A DNA stretch of 64,000 bases, taken from Congeria kusceri (taxonomy: Eukaryota > Mollusca > Bivalvia > Myida > Dreissenidae). The position numbers and the translations under genes were made by a program. Positions 1 to 9,177 of this stretch are shown in pieces (within the stretch, counting starts at the first letter, position 1; every line of letters begins with the position of its first letter). The stretch covers positions 372,001-436,000 of the forward strand of contig JAPFQT010000152.1 of assembly GCA_027627225.1 (NCBI GenBank). The letters run 5' to 3'. The notes under the pieces were generated by a model. That model was not told the DNA's origin, searched no databases, and saw nothing but the letters and a program-made list of their open reading frames with translations.

Positions 1-807
1 CGATAAGTAAAGACTTCTTTTGGACTAACACCATTTGGGAATCTTTAAAAAGATAAACCAACACAACCTTATCAGTATTTGTTGTTATGATAATACTTTT
101 GTCATTTTTATTGGATTTAATAGAATTGCCCTTTGTATGTTCGCTTTTTACGTTGAAACACCTTGTTAAAACGACAGCCATGTTTCACTTATAGAAGGTA
201 TGCACATGCATGTTAGCAGTTGTACATGTACTACGTATTAATATTGTTTACACTCCAGTTATGTTACATTATAGTTATGCTGCATAAAAGGTATGTTTTT
301 ACAAGTTGTCTATACACGTACATGTATGTTTCTTATTTTTAAGATAATTTAAGACAATTTATAATAAATATATAATTCTGAGATGCTTGTCTTTGTCGCT
401 GACACTATTACAGTTTAACCTTATATTCTCGCTCAACAGCACTGCTGTCCAGTTTGTTTCGAACATGACTTCTACTTGTCGTTCATAGTGTTTGTTTGCA
501 ACGTTCCCAAAAAATTGCTATGTCGGTGGTAATTTAACTGCTACCTTTAAGTGTTTTAAATAAAACAGGAATTATCAGTAGTTTTCTGAAAATGAAATAA
601 TCTTTTACCATGTTAAGATGATAAAACAATCAACTGCTGCCTTGTCTCTGCTATCTGAATAATTACACATGTCACACTCGTCTTAAAACAAGGTATCATT
701 TTTAGAAAATGATATTTAATATCGCTACTGCATGTCTGTGCTTTGTCGGTGTGAAAACAGACAGTCATGTTATCGACTAAGGCCATACCAGAAACAGTCT
801 TATTGAT
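1..807. other. AT-rich non-coding stretch
   Basis: I see no exon-like reading frame, RNA gene or clear repeat in this stretch. It is low-complexity AT-rich DNA typical of intergenic sequence in this window. Confidence 0.5.
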
Positions 808-1130
808 TTTATGCTTTCCGGTGGTTTATAGGGAATATCAGTGAAATAAAATAGGTAATTTACTGTTTCAAAACAGTGAAAATTATTACTTTCATAATAG
901 AACTACTTTTTTACCGGGAAGTCTGAAAATCCCAAAATAACACATTTTTAGCATAAAATAAAAAAAAAAGAAAATGTGTTTGGTTTCGGTAGAATATCGA
1001 TTTGTATTCACGTGTGATCATATAACAAAGTATTTTCACTGGAGGCTGCGCCACTTGTGAAAATATAAAATTATTTGAGCACTCGTGAATTTAAACCGAT
1101 ATTCTACCGAAACCAACAAATATCCTCTAT
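808..1130 (+). mobile_element. Fold-back dispersed repeat, copy A
   Basis: The right half is an imperfect inverted repeat. A segment reading GGTTTCGGTAGAATATCG near 985-1003 is mirrored by CGATATTCTACCGAAACC near 1097-1115. Between them, sequences matching 'tattttcactggaggctgcgcc' and 'cacttgtgaaaat' form a smaller hairpin. The left half ('GGTTTATAGGGAATATCAGTGAAATAAA', 'AAAATAACACATTTTTAGCATAAAATAAA') recurs in reverse orientation at 49266-49571, and the right end recurs partly at 36395-36530. No coding sequence is visible, so this is probably a non-autonomous element. Confidence 0.65.
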
Positions 1131-1207
1131 TCAACATCTTAAGTGCTGGAGGTTATTAAAATACGCATTAAGTTTTGATAAAAATACTACTTGCTGTTGT
1201 ATGACCG

Positions 1208-1442
1208 GGTTTCATGATGTTTGACAAGTAGCATCCATAGGCCGATTTAGAGGGGGCGGAAGCGGCCTACGCCCCCTCAATAATTGTCCATCAGTCTATT
1301 TTTAAAACTCACTATACATTATATGAAATGCATTTTGGTGTCATTGATGGGAGGGACCAAAAGTAGTTTGTTGGCAGCTTTTATTAAGTAACTGAATACA
1401 TGTATTTCCGCCCCCTCTAAATCCCATAGACGCGCCTAGCAA
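1208..1442. mobile_element. Small fold-back (MITE-like) element with GGGGGCGGA ends
   Basis: The left end reads 'ccataggccgatttagaggg' followed by GGCGGAAG. The right end reads TTCCGCCCCC followed by 'tctaaatcccatagacgcg'. These are inverted copies of each other over roughly 30 bases. The interior has no open frame. This is the structure of a short non-autonomous DNA element. Target-site duplications were not resolved. Confidence 0.5.
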
Positions 1443-1513
1443 CACGCGTGTACTGGTAAGTCACACTGATATAATCAGAGTTTCCCGCAGGTAGTCATTT
1501 GACAACATGCTTT

Positions 1514-1795
1514 AAGACCTAGTTTAAGTAATGTCTGGCCACTCCATGGGGTATTCCATTCAGTGTATTGGTCCACCATAAAATCTCTAATCATTGTCTG
1601 CAATATTTCCTCTCAGCTGACTGAGCAATGGATTTGTGCACTGTTTCAACATATCTCTACCACTGCAGCAGTGTATTATCTCTGCTGATAAGGGTCACCA
1701 CACTGTGACCACAGCAGGGTGCCAATACACAGGGGTATAATACCCCAGATTTGGGTGGAGGGGTGTCAAATAAAGAAGGATTAAACTAGGCCTTT
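1514..1795 (+). repeat. Dispersed repeat, copy 1 (partner at 40497-40785)
   Basis: Blocks including 'agtttaagtaatgtctggcc', 'tattggtccaccataaaat', 'cctctcagctgactgagcaatg', 'cacagcagggtgccaataca' and 'caggggtataataccccaga' recur in the same order and orientation 39 kb away. The two copies differ by many substitutions and a few indels, so this is an old dispersed family. Nothing identifies its class. Confidence 0.75.
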
Positions 1796-2009
1796 AAATG
1801 AAGCCGACATGACTTAATTTTCAAAGCGACAACCCTTAATCCCTTTATCTAATTACACAGATCTTTAATCGATGGGCAATAAACCTTAGGTATTTATCGA
1901 TAAGGTCACAACAGTGTGATTGACAAGTGACTTAACAGTGTAGTCCGCCCACAACGATCTCATTAGCCGATCAAATACGGCGATCTTAAGGGCGGAGTTT
2001 ATTCTTGAA

Positions 2010-2190
2010 GGTGGGGTCGAGCATTGCGGCCGATTTCGAAAGGTTGGGTCAAACATTGCGGCCGAATTCGGGCAGGTGGGGTCGAGCTTGGTGGTCGATT
2101 TCTGGCAGACTGGGTCGATCGTTTCATCCGATTTCGGGGAGGTGAGGTCTGACTATGCGGCTGATTTTGAGAAGGTGGAGGCAATTTCGG
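2010..2190 (+). repeat. Degenerate 33-bp GC-rich minisatellite
   Basis: About five and a half units can be aligned on the pattern GGTKGGGTC...ATTGCGGCCGATTTCGGGCA, each about 33 bp. The block is clearly more GC-rich than its surroundings. Because 33 is a multiple of three, chance open frames appear on both strands; neither looks like a protein. Confidence 0.7.
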
Positions 2191-2673
2191 GGGGGGGGGA
2201 GCTAAGGGGTCGGATTGGGACGATCTCGGGGTGGGTGGTTTTTTTTCGCGCGGGGGTGTCGTAGATGCCGATAGGCCTTCAAGATATCCTGCGGGAAACC
2301 CTGCATAATGTATGTGGTTGAGTGACAGGATTGTAATTCTAGAGTTCGGTCACATTGAAAATATCCTCTGGGTCAATACAACTTTTCCAAGAGAGGGTCT
2401 CATGCCACATGAATCTTTTGAAAAAAAAGGTTCGTTAGTAGTTGTTCATAAAGAATCCATAAACGCATTAGGCCTTGTAGTGTACGTATCAAATTTGTAA
2501 TGATAAAAAGATCAAATAAATGATATGACGGCTTCTTATTACGGTGTTCTACTCGAACCTTATTGTAACATTGAAATATATAGTACTATTACAGTGACAA
2601 CAGTATGTAAATGACATTTCCGACACGCTAAGATGTTATAATACATTTTACATATCGTATATACTATGCAATA

Positions 2674-2950
2674 GCGAATGACTTATCAATACTTCACGAA
2701 TTTCACCACATATCTGAGACACTGAATTTGATCTTTCGGGCATGTTGCTTTGGAACAGGTATTTACAACTGTCATGGAAGGACTTATTTTCAGAATGTTT
2801 TCAATATCAATACCAATATGGCGAATGACTGATATCAATACTGTACACATTTCACCACCTAGCTGGCACTGCATTTGAACATTCGTGCATGTTATTTTGG
2901 TACAAATATTTGAAACTGTCATGGAAAAAACTTATTTTCAGAGTATTACG
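2674..2950 (+). repeat. 147-bp tandem duplication
   Basis: The segment beginning 'gcgaatgact' at 2674 is repeated from 2821 with the same internal landmarks: 'atttcaccac', 'gcatgttg/gcatgtta', 'actgtcatggaa' and 'acttattttcagagt/aatg'. The copies are diverged by substitutions and small indels. Confidence 0.7.
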
Positions 2951-2994
2951 ATTTTGCACCATTCGCTAACTTACTGCAGTGAACAACATTATGG

Positions 2995-3645
2995 CGATGA
3001 CAAAGCTTAAATGCTGAAATGAACGTCAATATGGCTAAGCAAAGCTAACATGCTGAAATGAACACCAATATGGCTATGGTAAAGCTAACCAGCTGAAATG
3101 AACACCAATATGGCTATGGCAAAGCTAACAAACTGAAATGAACACCAATATGGCTAAAGCAAAGCTAACAAACTGAAATGAGCACCAATATGGCTATGAC
3201 AAAGCTAACAAACTGAAATGAACACCAATATGGCTATAGCAAAGCTAACAAACTGAAATGAGCACCAATATGGCTATGGCAATGCTCACATGCTGAAATG
3301 AACACCAATATGGCGATGACTAATACCACATACTTGAAAAAAATCCAGTATGGCTACGGCAGTGATAACAAGCTAAATCGAACACCAATATGACTATAGC
3401 AAACCTAACTAGCTAAAATGAACACCAATGTGGCTATGGCAAAGCTAACGTGCTAAAACGCTAAAATGAACACCAATACTGTTATTGCAAAGCTAACAAC
3501 CTGAAATGAACACCAATATGGCGATGACTAACATCATATGCTTTAATGAACACCAGTATGGCTATGGCAGAGCCAACAAGTTGAATTGAACACTAATATG
3601 GCGATGACTAACATCACATGCTGATGACACAATCTATCGTACTGA
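2995..3645 (+). repeat. 40-bp tandem array (about 16 units)
   Basis: The unit has the consensus 'gaacaccaatatggctatgg' followed by 'caaagctaacaaactgaaat'. It is regular from about 3060 to 3300. Further right it becomes diverged and irregular, with units of altered length, as expected for an ageing minisatellite edge. Confidence 0.88.
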
Positions 3646-4332
3646 ATTGAACAACGACGTCGCGAAGACAAAACCATTGTGCATAGCGATAAGGCTTTCA
3701 TGCAATAATTACCAACTACGCGATAACAAGATTGACAGGCTCATAATTATGTAAACCACTTTCGCAATGTCATTAGCAAGACAAATTGAATAAACGTTTA
3801 CCGTTTAAAAAATCTCTTTCGTACGATTTTTTAGCTTCGAAATAATCATTAGACCAACACGGCAAGCGTGGTCACCATATTAAGCGAACTGCATTATTTT
3901 CAAATTAAAATATCACCTTAAGATATTGAATCACGCGAGTAGACTATCATTTGTGCAGAGATTTTTGACTAAGGTAGGTGCTTTTTCCGTTAAATGTAAA
4001 TACGCTGTGGGCGTTTTGCATTTGTAATATCAGGTATAGTTCAATAGGTAAAAGCGTCATCATAAATTACAGCGATGCTCTGCTGTAAGCATTTATTTGA
4101 TGTCTTTGCATTATAATTGAATTTTTTAAGTTTCATTAGCGAAACGTGAAAGAAAAACTGAACACTTTGCAAATGTACTCTTTGTATGAGGGTTTGGCCA
4201 CGCGTACTTAATATCATACCACTGACACCATTCATTTGCGTTTGCATAGCAAATACTATAACTAAACATGTATTGACTGGTATTATAATAATAACAAAAG
4301 AATATTGACATGATGCATGCATATACCAGTAT
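3646..4332. other. Non-coding, AT-rich
   Basis: No exon-like frame with flanking splice signals and no clear repeat was seen here. The minus-strand open frames in this stretch have no recognisable protein pattern. Confidence 0.45.
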
Positions 4333-4525
4333 ACCTCGCTAGCTCAGTTGGTAGAGCGCTGGGCTGTCAATCCGGGGATCGTGAGTTCGAACCCCAGCCC
4401 GGCCACATAACTTGTGTGGGGATTGATCGTAAAATTATTTCTACGGCCATTCTCCCACTACCTCTGATTCAAGTAGGGCGGTTGTCAGTTGCTGGCATAC
4501 CGGTATGTACTGTATGTCCACTGAC
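4333..4525 (+). mobile_element. tRNA-headed SINE (tRNA-Asp-like head)
   Basis: The head at 4333-4405 has a D-arm (GCTCAGTTGGTAGAGC), an anticodon loop CTGTCAA (anticodon GTC at 4366-4368) on a paired stem, and a T-loop TTCGAAC. The acceptor stem does not pair and the T-stem has mismatches, so it is not a working tRNA. The body continues with 'tctacggccattctcccact', 'acctctgattcaagtaggg' and 'ttgtcagttgctggc'. From memory this resembles the conserved central domain of bivalve SINEs (MetaSINE type), but I could not check that. Confidence 0.75.
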
Positions 4526-4532
4526 AGTACAC

Positions 4533-4705
4533 CCCACGCGAAACCCGCAAAGTTCGCGATATGCTACGAGCCGATTATATCGCGAAGCGCAGAGCGCTCG
4601 CTCGCGATGTCATGAATTTTCGCAAATTATCGCGACGAAAATTCGCGCGTATTCGCGAACTTTCGTGGCGAAGAATTTTGTCCCGCCACGAATCGCAACG
4701 AGAAA
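4533..4705. other. CpG-dense TTCGCG-rich block
   Basis: In an AT-rich neighbourhood these 170 bases hold many copies of TTCGCG/CGCGAA, including the palindrome-like 'aattatcgcgacgaaaattc'. A shorter stretch of the same kind ('cctaatcgcgacgaaatttc') lies at 5735-5755, so it may be a fragment of a dispersed element rather than a promoter CpG island. Confidence 0.5.
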
Positions 4706-6224
4706 GTAATAAGTAAAAATGCACACCTGAACTCTATATTTTCGCTCAGCGGTCAATTAATAATTCGTTTAAAAAAACCTTTCCGAAATAGTCATATACA
4801 TGTTATACTCTGAATTATCTTATTTGCAGTATCAAATAAACATACATTTATGACAACAATATTACGACATTTTTGTGGAAATACTAATTAAGTAATACTA
4901 TAATGTATCTGTTAATAAATTACGAATATTATAAAAAGAAAGAATAATAAGAAAGTTATTTAATACTACAAGATATATTTTATTTCGTTGATTATAAACG
5001 TTCAATGGATAATCGTTTGTCGTGACTCATACATTATCAAAAAACAGAAACAATTCAATCAAACATAAATACATGGGCAAATATATGTTACCACATAAGA
5101 GGTGGTTGCTCCTTTTGTTTTCATGACCACTATTGATCAATTAAGGAGAGTTATTGCAGATCAGTCCACGGGTTCGATATTGATATTGACACCGATTAGC
5201 ACATGAATATATTTTTTTATCTATATCTTGTTCATCAAATTTAATAATCGGATATCCGGTCATTTGCTGTCATCCTTTAAAAAACTAATAGTATTTTGAT
5301 ATACAGATGGAATAAACTATTACTATGTTCATATACTTTCTTCTTATGTAGACTATATGTAACTTATCCCAGTGTTGTGAATATTAACTAACACTGGAAT
5401 ATTAAATGACTATATTCGATGATCGTAACAACAATCCGTGATTCATAATTTTAAGTGGAGTTTATTTATTTTTGTCAGAATAGCAATGTTTAACTTAAAC
5501 GTATATACGATATAAAATCATTGTGACATCTATATGCATTTTCTTAGACTAATACTTCACTGTCAAATAATAGTGCTTTATTATTATAATTATTCATTAA
5601 TAAAACGTGATATTAAGGTCATACAATTTACATTTTTGCATTTAACATACACTATACAATACGCAATGTAGAAAGACTGTACAACTCGCAAATTTGATAG
5701 TCTGGATCAGATACACATATACCTGTAATTTCGTCCCTAATCGCGACGAAATTTCGTGACATATCCCAGAAAAAGTGTGAATAGGTTAACTGACCGCCGT
5801 TATATAACTAAAATACTGTATATACAGCGAAAAATCCAAGCAAACAAAACAAACACAAGTAGCTGTCTTACCAGACCAGGTCAATCGAGACTCTCCGGTC
5901 AAACCAATGATTAAATGTAAGTCCCACTATGTAACCCAAAATACACTAGTAAGTTCATCAAGATAATTAAGTTGAACTTTTAGATATTTAGGACATCGTG
6001 GGAATTATTATCAATGTACTGATGAGATTTGTTGTGGGTATATTTAAAATTAGTGATAATATTTGTAGTCAATGTTCCTTTGCACGTATGCAGAGTGTCA
6101 TTAAATACACGGGAAGTTTCATTAATTACCACTTGATTGAAAATCCCGAAGATTGAACTGTGAAATACAAAAAGTGTATACATTCACACCACCCGAATTC
6201 ACCATTCCTGGTGAAGAACTGTAA
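4706..6224. other. Non-coding, AT-rich
   Basis: No recognisable gene was seen. Apart from the short CpG-rich fragment near 5735, I see no organised structure. Confidence 0.45.
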
Positions 6225-6460
6225 ATTTAAGGTCAAATGTCAATGATTTTCGTTTCCGTTCCATAACTTCTAAATGCCCATACTTCAGAGTATTATTCCC
6301 ACTGACAAGACGATGTGTTGCGTACAACACTCATGCTTGTCCGTCAAAGGTCAAGGACATAATTCAATCTCAAAGGTCAAGGATTTTCGTTTCCGCTCCA
6401 TCACTTCCAAATGCCTTAAATTAGTTTAATATTACTTTAGATTATTATTCCCCAAGACCA
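6225..6460 (+). repeat. Diverged ~145-bp duplication carrying AAGGTCAAGG motifs
   Basis: The pattern 'gattttcgtttccgttccat' .. 'cttctaaatgcc' .. 'attattccc' at 6245-6302 recurs at 6384-6454 with 'gattttcgtttccgctccat' .. 'cttccaaatgcc' .. 'attattcccc'. Both copies are preceded by AAGGTCAA-type motifs. Confidence 0.6.
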
Positions 6461-7109
6461 GACCGTCATAGGTCCAAGTTCTGTAGGTCCAATGTCACAC
6501 AGACAGGTCAATTATAAGAATTAAATTTTTTGTATGAAGCATACTTTTATCTAACATGGAAGGATTTTAAATAATTTGGCTGAAATGAAGATCATTATAA
6601 GACAATGTGTCACATACAACGACCAGGTCTTTGTTGATAAGGTCAAGATATTTGTCCAGGGCATATGTTGTACTCTTGTTCTGATATAGTGTCGCCTTCC
6701 TTTGACAAGCATATGATTCAGGGGATAACGTTACATACTGTGACAAACCTTGTTCATTATTGAAATGTTGTCATAAAGTGTTTTTTGTCTGTGACTGAAT
6801 TACGTGTTTGATACGCTTGACAACAGGTGATAAAAAAATAAAATTAATGTGTATACACACATAGTATTATTTCATTTCAGTGGCAGTACACACATAACAG
6901 AGATCCGCGTTAACATGAGTGAGTAAATTGCAAACTAGTTGTTTGTTATGTTTCCTTTTATCTATGCCGTGCATTTACATGTAGTGTATTATTAAAATGT
7001 TCACCGTTAATGTTTAAGATCCATTTTACAATATGCCAAACATTTATGTAATAAATATTGACTGTCAGTCGAACGTTTTTCAAGTGACCTTTACCTTACG
7101 TACGGAGCT

Positions 7110-7235
7110 CATCTGCATTATCTTTTTATGCTGTCCGAAGTGGGGAGCATATAGTCACCGCTTTGTCCGTTCGTCCGAATTCCATTTTCAATTTTCACTA
7201 AGTGTTCCGTAGTCCAAGACATCCCCCTGCAAATT
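7110..7235 (+). repeat. Dispersed-repeat-like segment ('GGGAGCATATAGTCACCGC')
   Basis: The string 'gggagcatatagtcaccgct' followed by 'ttgtccgttcgtccg' looks like an interspersed repeat common in molluscan genomes. This rests on recollection only, and no second copy is present in the window. Confidence 0.35.
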
Positions 7236-7313
7236 TTATAAAACTTTTTTTTCCTGTTCTCATTATTTTTGTAGCGTTATTGCCATTTAATTATTAAATA
7301 TGGTATGTTTGTT

Positions 7314-7405
7314 AACACGCGAGTTTTGAGCAACTAATGGTCCGCAATCAATGAAACACTAATGTTTCATTGATTGCGGACCATTAGTTGCTCAAAACTC
7401 GTGTT
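7314..7405. repeat. Near-perfect 43-45-bp inverted repeat with a 4-nt loop
   Basis: The left arm (7314-7358) and right arm (7363-7405) are reverse complements along their whole length, except for two extra bases (GC) in the left arm near 7319. They are separated by CTAA. This is a strong cruciform or hairpin former. There is no coding content. Confidence 0.92.
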
Positions 7406-9042
7406 CACCTAAGTGAAGAATCCCTACCAAAAGGACACCAACGTATTTTCAGGTCGTTCTGGTCTGAAGATTGTTCATGGAGTTATTGCGGTTTTATTCT
7501 AAAGGTACATTTTGTACTTCTGTTTCGGCGCTCGTTCTCAGGAACTTATGACTCCAGTAGAATTAAACTTCAGGTGCAACATCTTTACCACGAGATAATG
7601 TGCATATTGTCAAATCCGACGATTTTTCTTCGAATACTGGTCCTTTGTTTATAAACTCTGTGCAATTTCTTAGGAACTTAGGGCTGGAAATCAAGGAATT
7701 GTTACGTGCCGAATGGCTACAAAGATTACATGTTCATATTGCTGGGTTATTTATCTTTAAGGTATTTCGCTGGAACTGCTGTATGGAACTTTACGATACA
7801 TTACTTGATGGGAATTATTACATACAGTTTTGACAACTGATTTAGCCCTGCAGGTCTAGTGATTTGTAGATTTAACAAATGGTTCTGCCTTTCTCATATG
7901 GTTTCCATCAACTGACAAAGCGCATTATCGCCGAATACTGAGATTCTTGTATGTTTAAGTGACAGTAGTGTTGCTCCTGGCCTCACGTAACAACGTCCCT
8001 AGGAATGTAGGGTAAATAACAATTTAAACAGGCTTGCATATGGGTGGTATATCATCGGTATCTGTTTTCAGCAGTAAGACACGATTACGTCATAAGTTCC
8101 ACAAGATTAGCTGTAGTTGTCCTCAGATTACAGAATGAAATCCATATTATGTTGCTGTTTTTGTCGTCGCAGTGACATCGAATTCAGTATCAAAAAAAGT
8201 ATAAATGTCACAAAAATTGTCGCACCATATGATTCTTACATAGATAACAAACTTTCAAACCTTTTGTTTGATAAATCAGATGATACCTATTCTAGATATT
8301 TAAAAACAACAACAACAATTTTTTTTAATTTGTAAGAAACATTTCTAGATCATTTGGGAATCGTGTGACAAATTGCAAATGTTTAGACAGGCTGGCTTTC
8401 ATACTAGTGTAATAAATTTGCACGAATGAAAATGACTTTGTCAGTTTGGCAATAATACTATACATGTAGATGTTACATCTTCAAACTTATCAATAATCAA
8501 AGTTTTCCGAGAACTTGAATCCATAAGAATTATATGCAACAAAGACAAATACACACTGAATCGTTTGTCGTGGATACGAGATAGTGTGTTTTGTTGACAA
8601 CAAATAAACGTGGAGTATTTCAATATACCCATAGCAAACAGAACAATATGTATCCAGGTGACCGCAAGTCACCAATGCCAAAGCATATTTAAAGCACGTT
8701 GATTTGAAATAGAGTGCAAACTTAAGTAGTCTTTCATGACAACGGGTAACAGTATATACACAAATGATTTTTTTACGTTGAGCAAAAATTGCAAATTTTA
8801 TAGAGGTTTCATGTATGTTAATTCGCCAAACACACATTTCAATGTACATTGTATTCAAAATACTTTATTGTTGCAACAATCAGAAAGAGTGGATTTAAAT
8901 ATTGCATATGTCATTTAAACATTTCTGACATTTGTTTTTCTTATGTGTCTCTTCAAAACTGCTTGATTTGAAGAATCGAAATGGTCCGTTGTAATAAATA
9001 ACTAATACTGTTTTAGTTCATTGTCACCGTAAAACGAGTAAC
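7406..9042. other. Upstream flank of the sacsin-like gene, no gene seen
   Basis: This AT-rich stretch has short open frames on both strands, and none has a recognisable pattern. Any promoter or 5' UTR of the downstream gene would lie here, but I cannot identify a core promoter element. Confidence 0.4.
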
Positions 9043-9177
9043 ATGAATGGTTCTCGATTCCCAGGCGATTCGGACTCTGAATCCGATGCGGAGTACGCGG
9101 GAATTGAGCAGCCCCCAATAATCCATCAGTTGAGGAGGATCCTCGATGAATGCAGGACTGATGTGCAGATCATCAAG
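9043..9177 (+). pseudogene. SACS-like: Sacsin-like gene, exon 1 (start of ATPase module 1)
   Basis: This exon has 45 codons, starts at an ATG and ends in frame before GTAGGC. After an acidic leader (GDSDSESDAEYAG) it reads IEQPPIIHQLRRILDECR, then TDVQIIK. This is the helix that precedes the Bergerat N-box in sacsin ATPase domains. It joins in phase 0 to exon 2 at 13346 to give IIK-ELVQNADDAGATEV. The exon itself has no lesion. The start is inferred from the only upstream ATG in frame near the conserved region. Confidence 0.8.

Noticed and set aside
2076..2264. 62-residue open frame over the 33-bp minisatellite
   Set aside because: A unit length divisible by three keeps chance frames open on both strands. 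The translation has no conserved features.
4333..4405. Functional tRNA-Asp gene
   Set aside because: The acceptor stem does not pair and the T-stem has mismatches. The SINE body follows directly.
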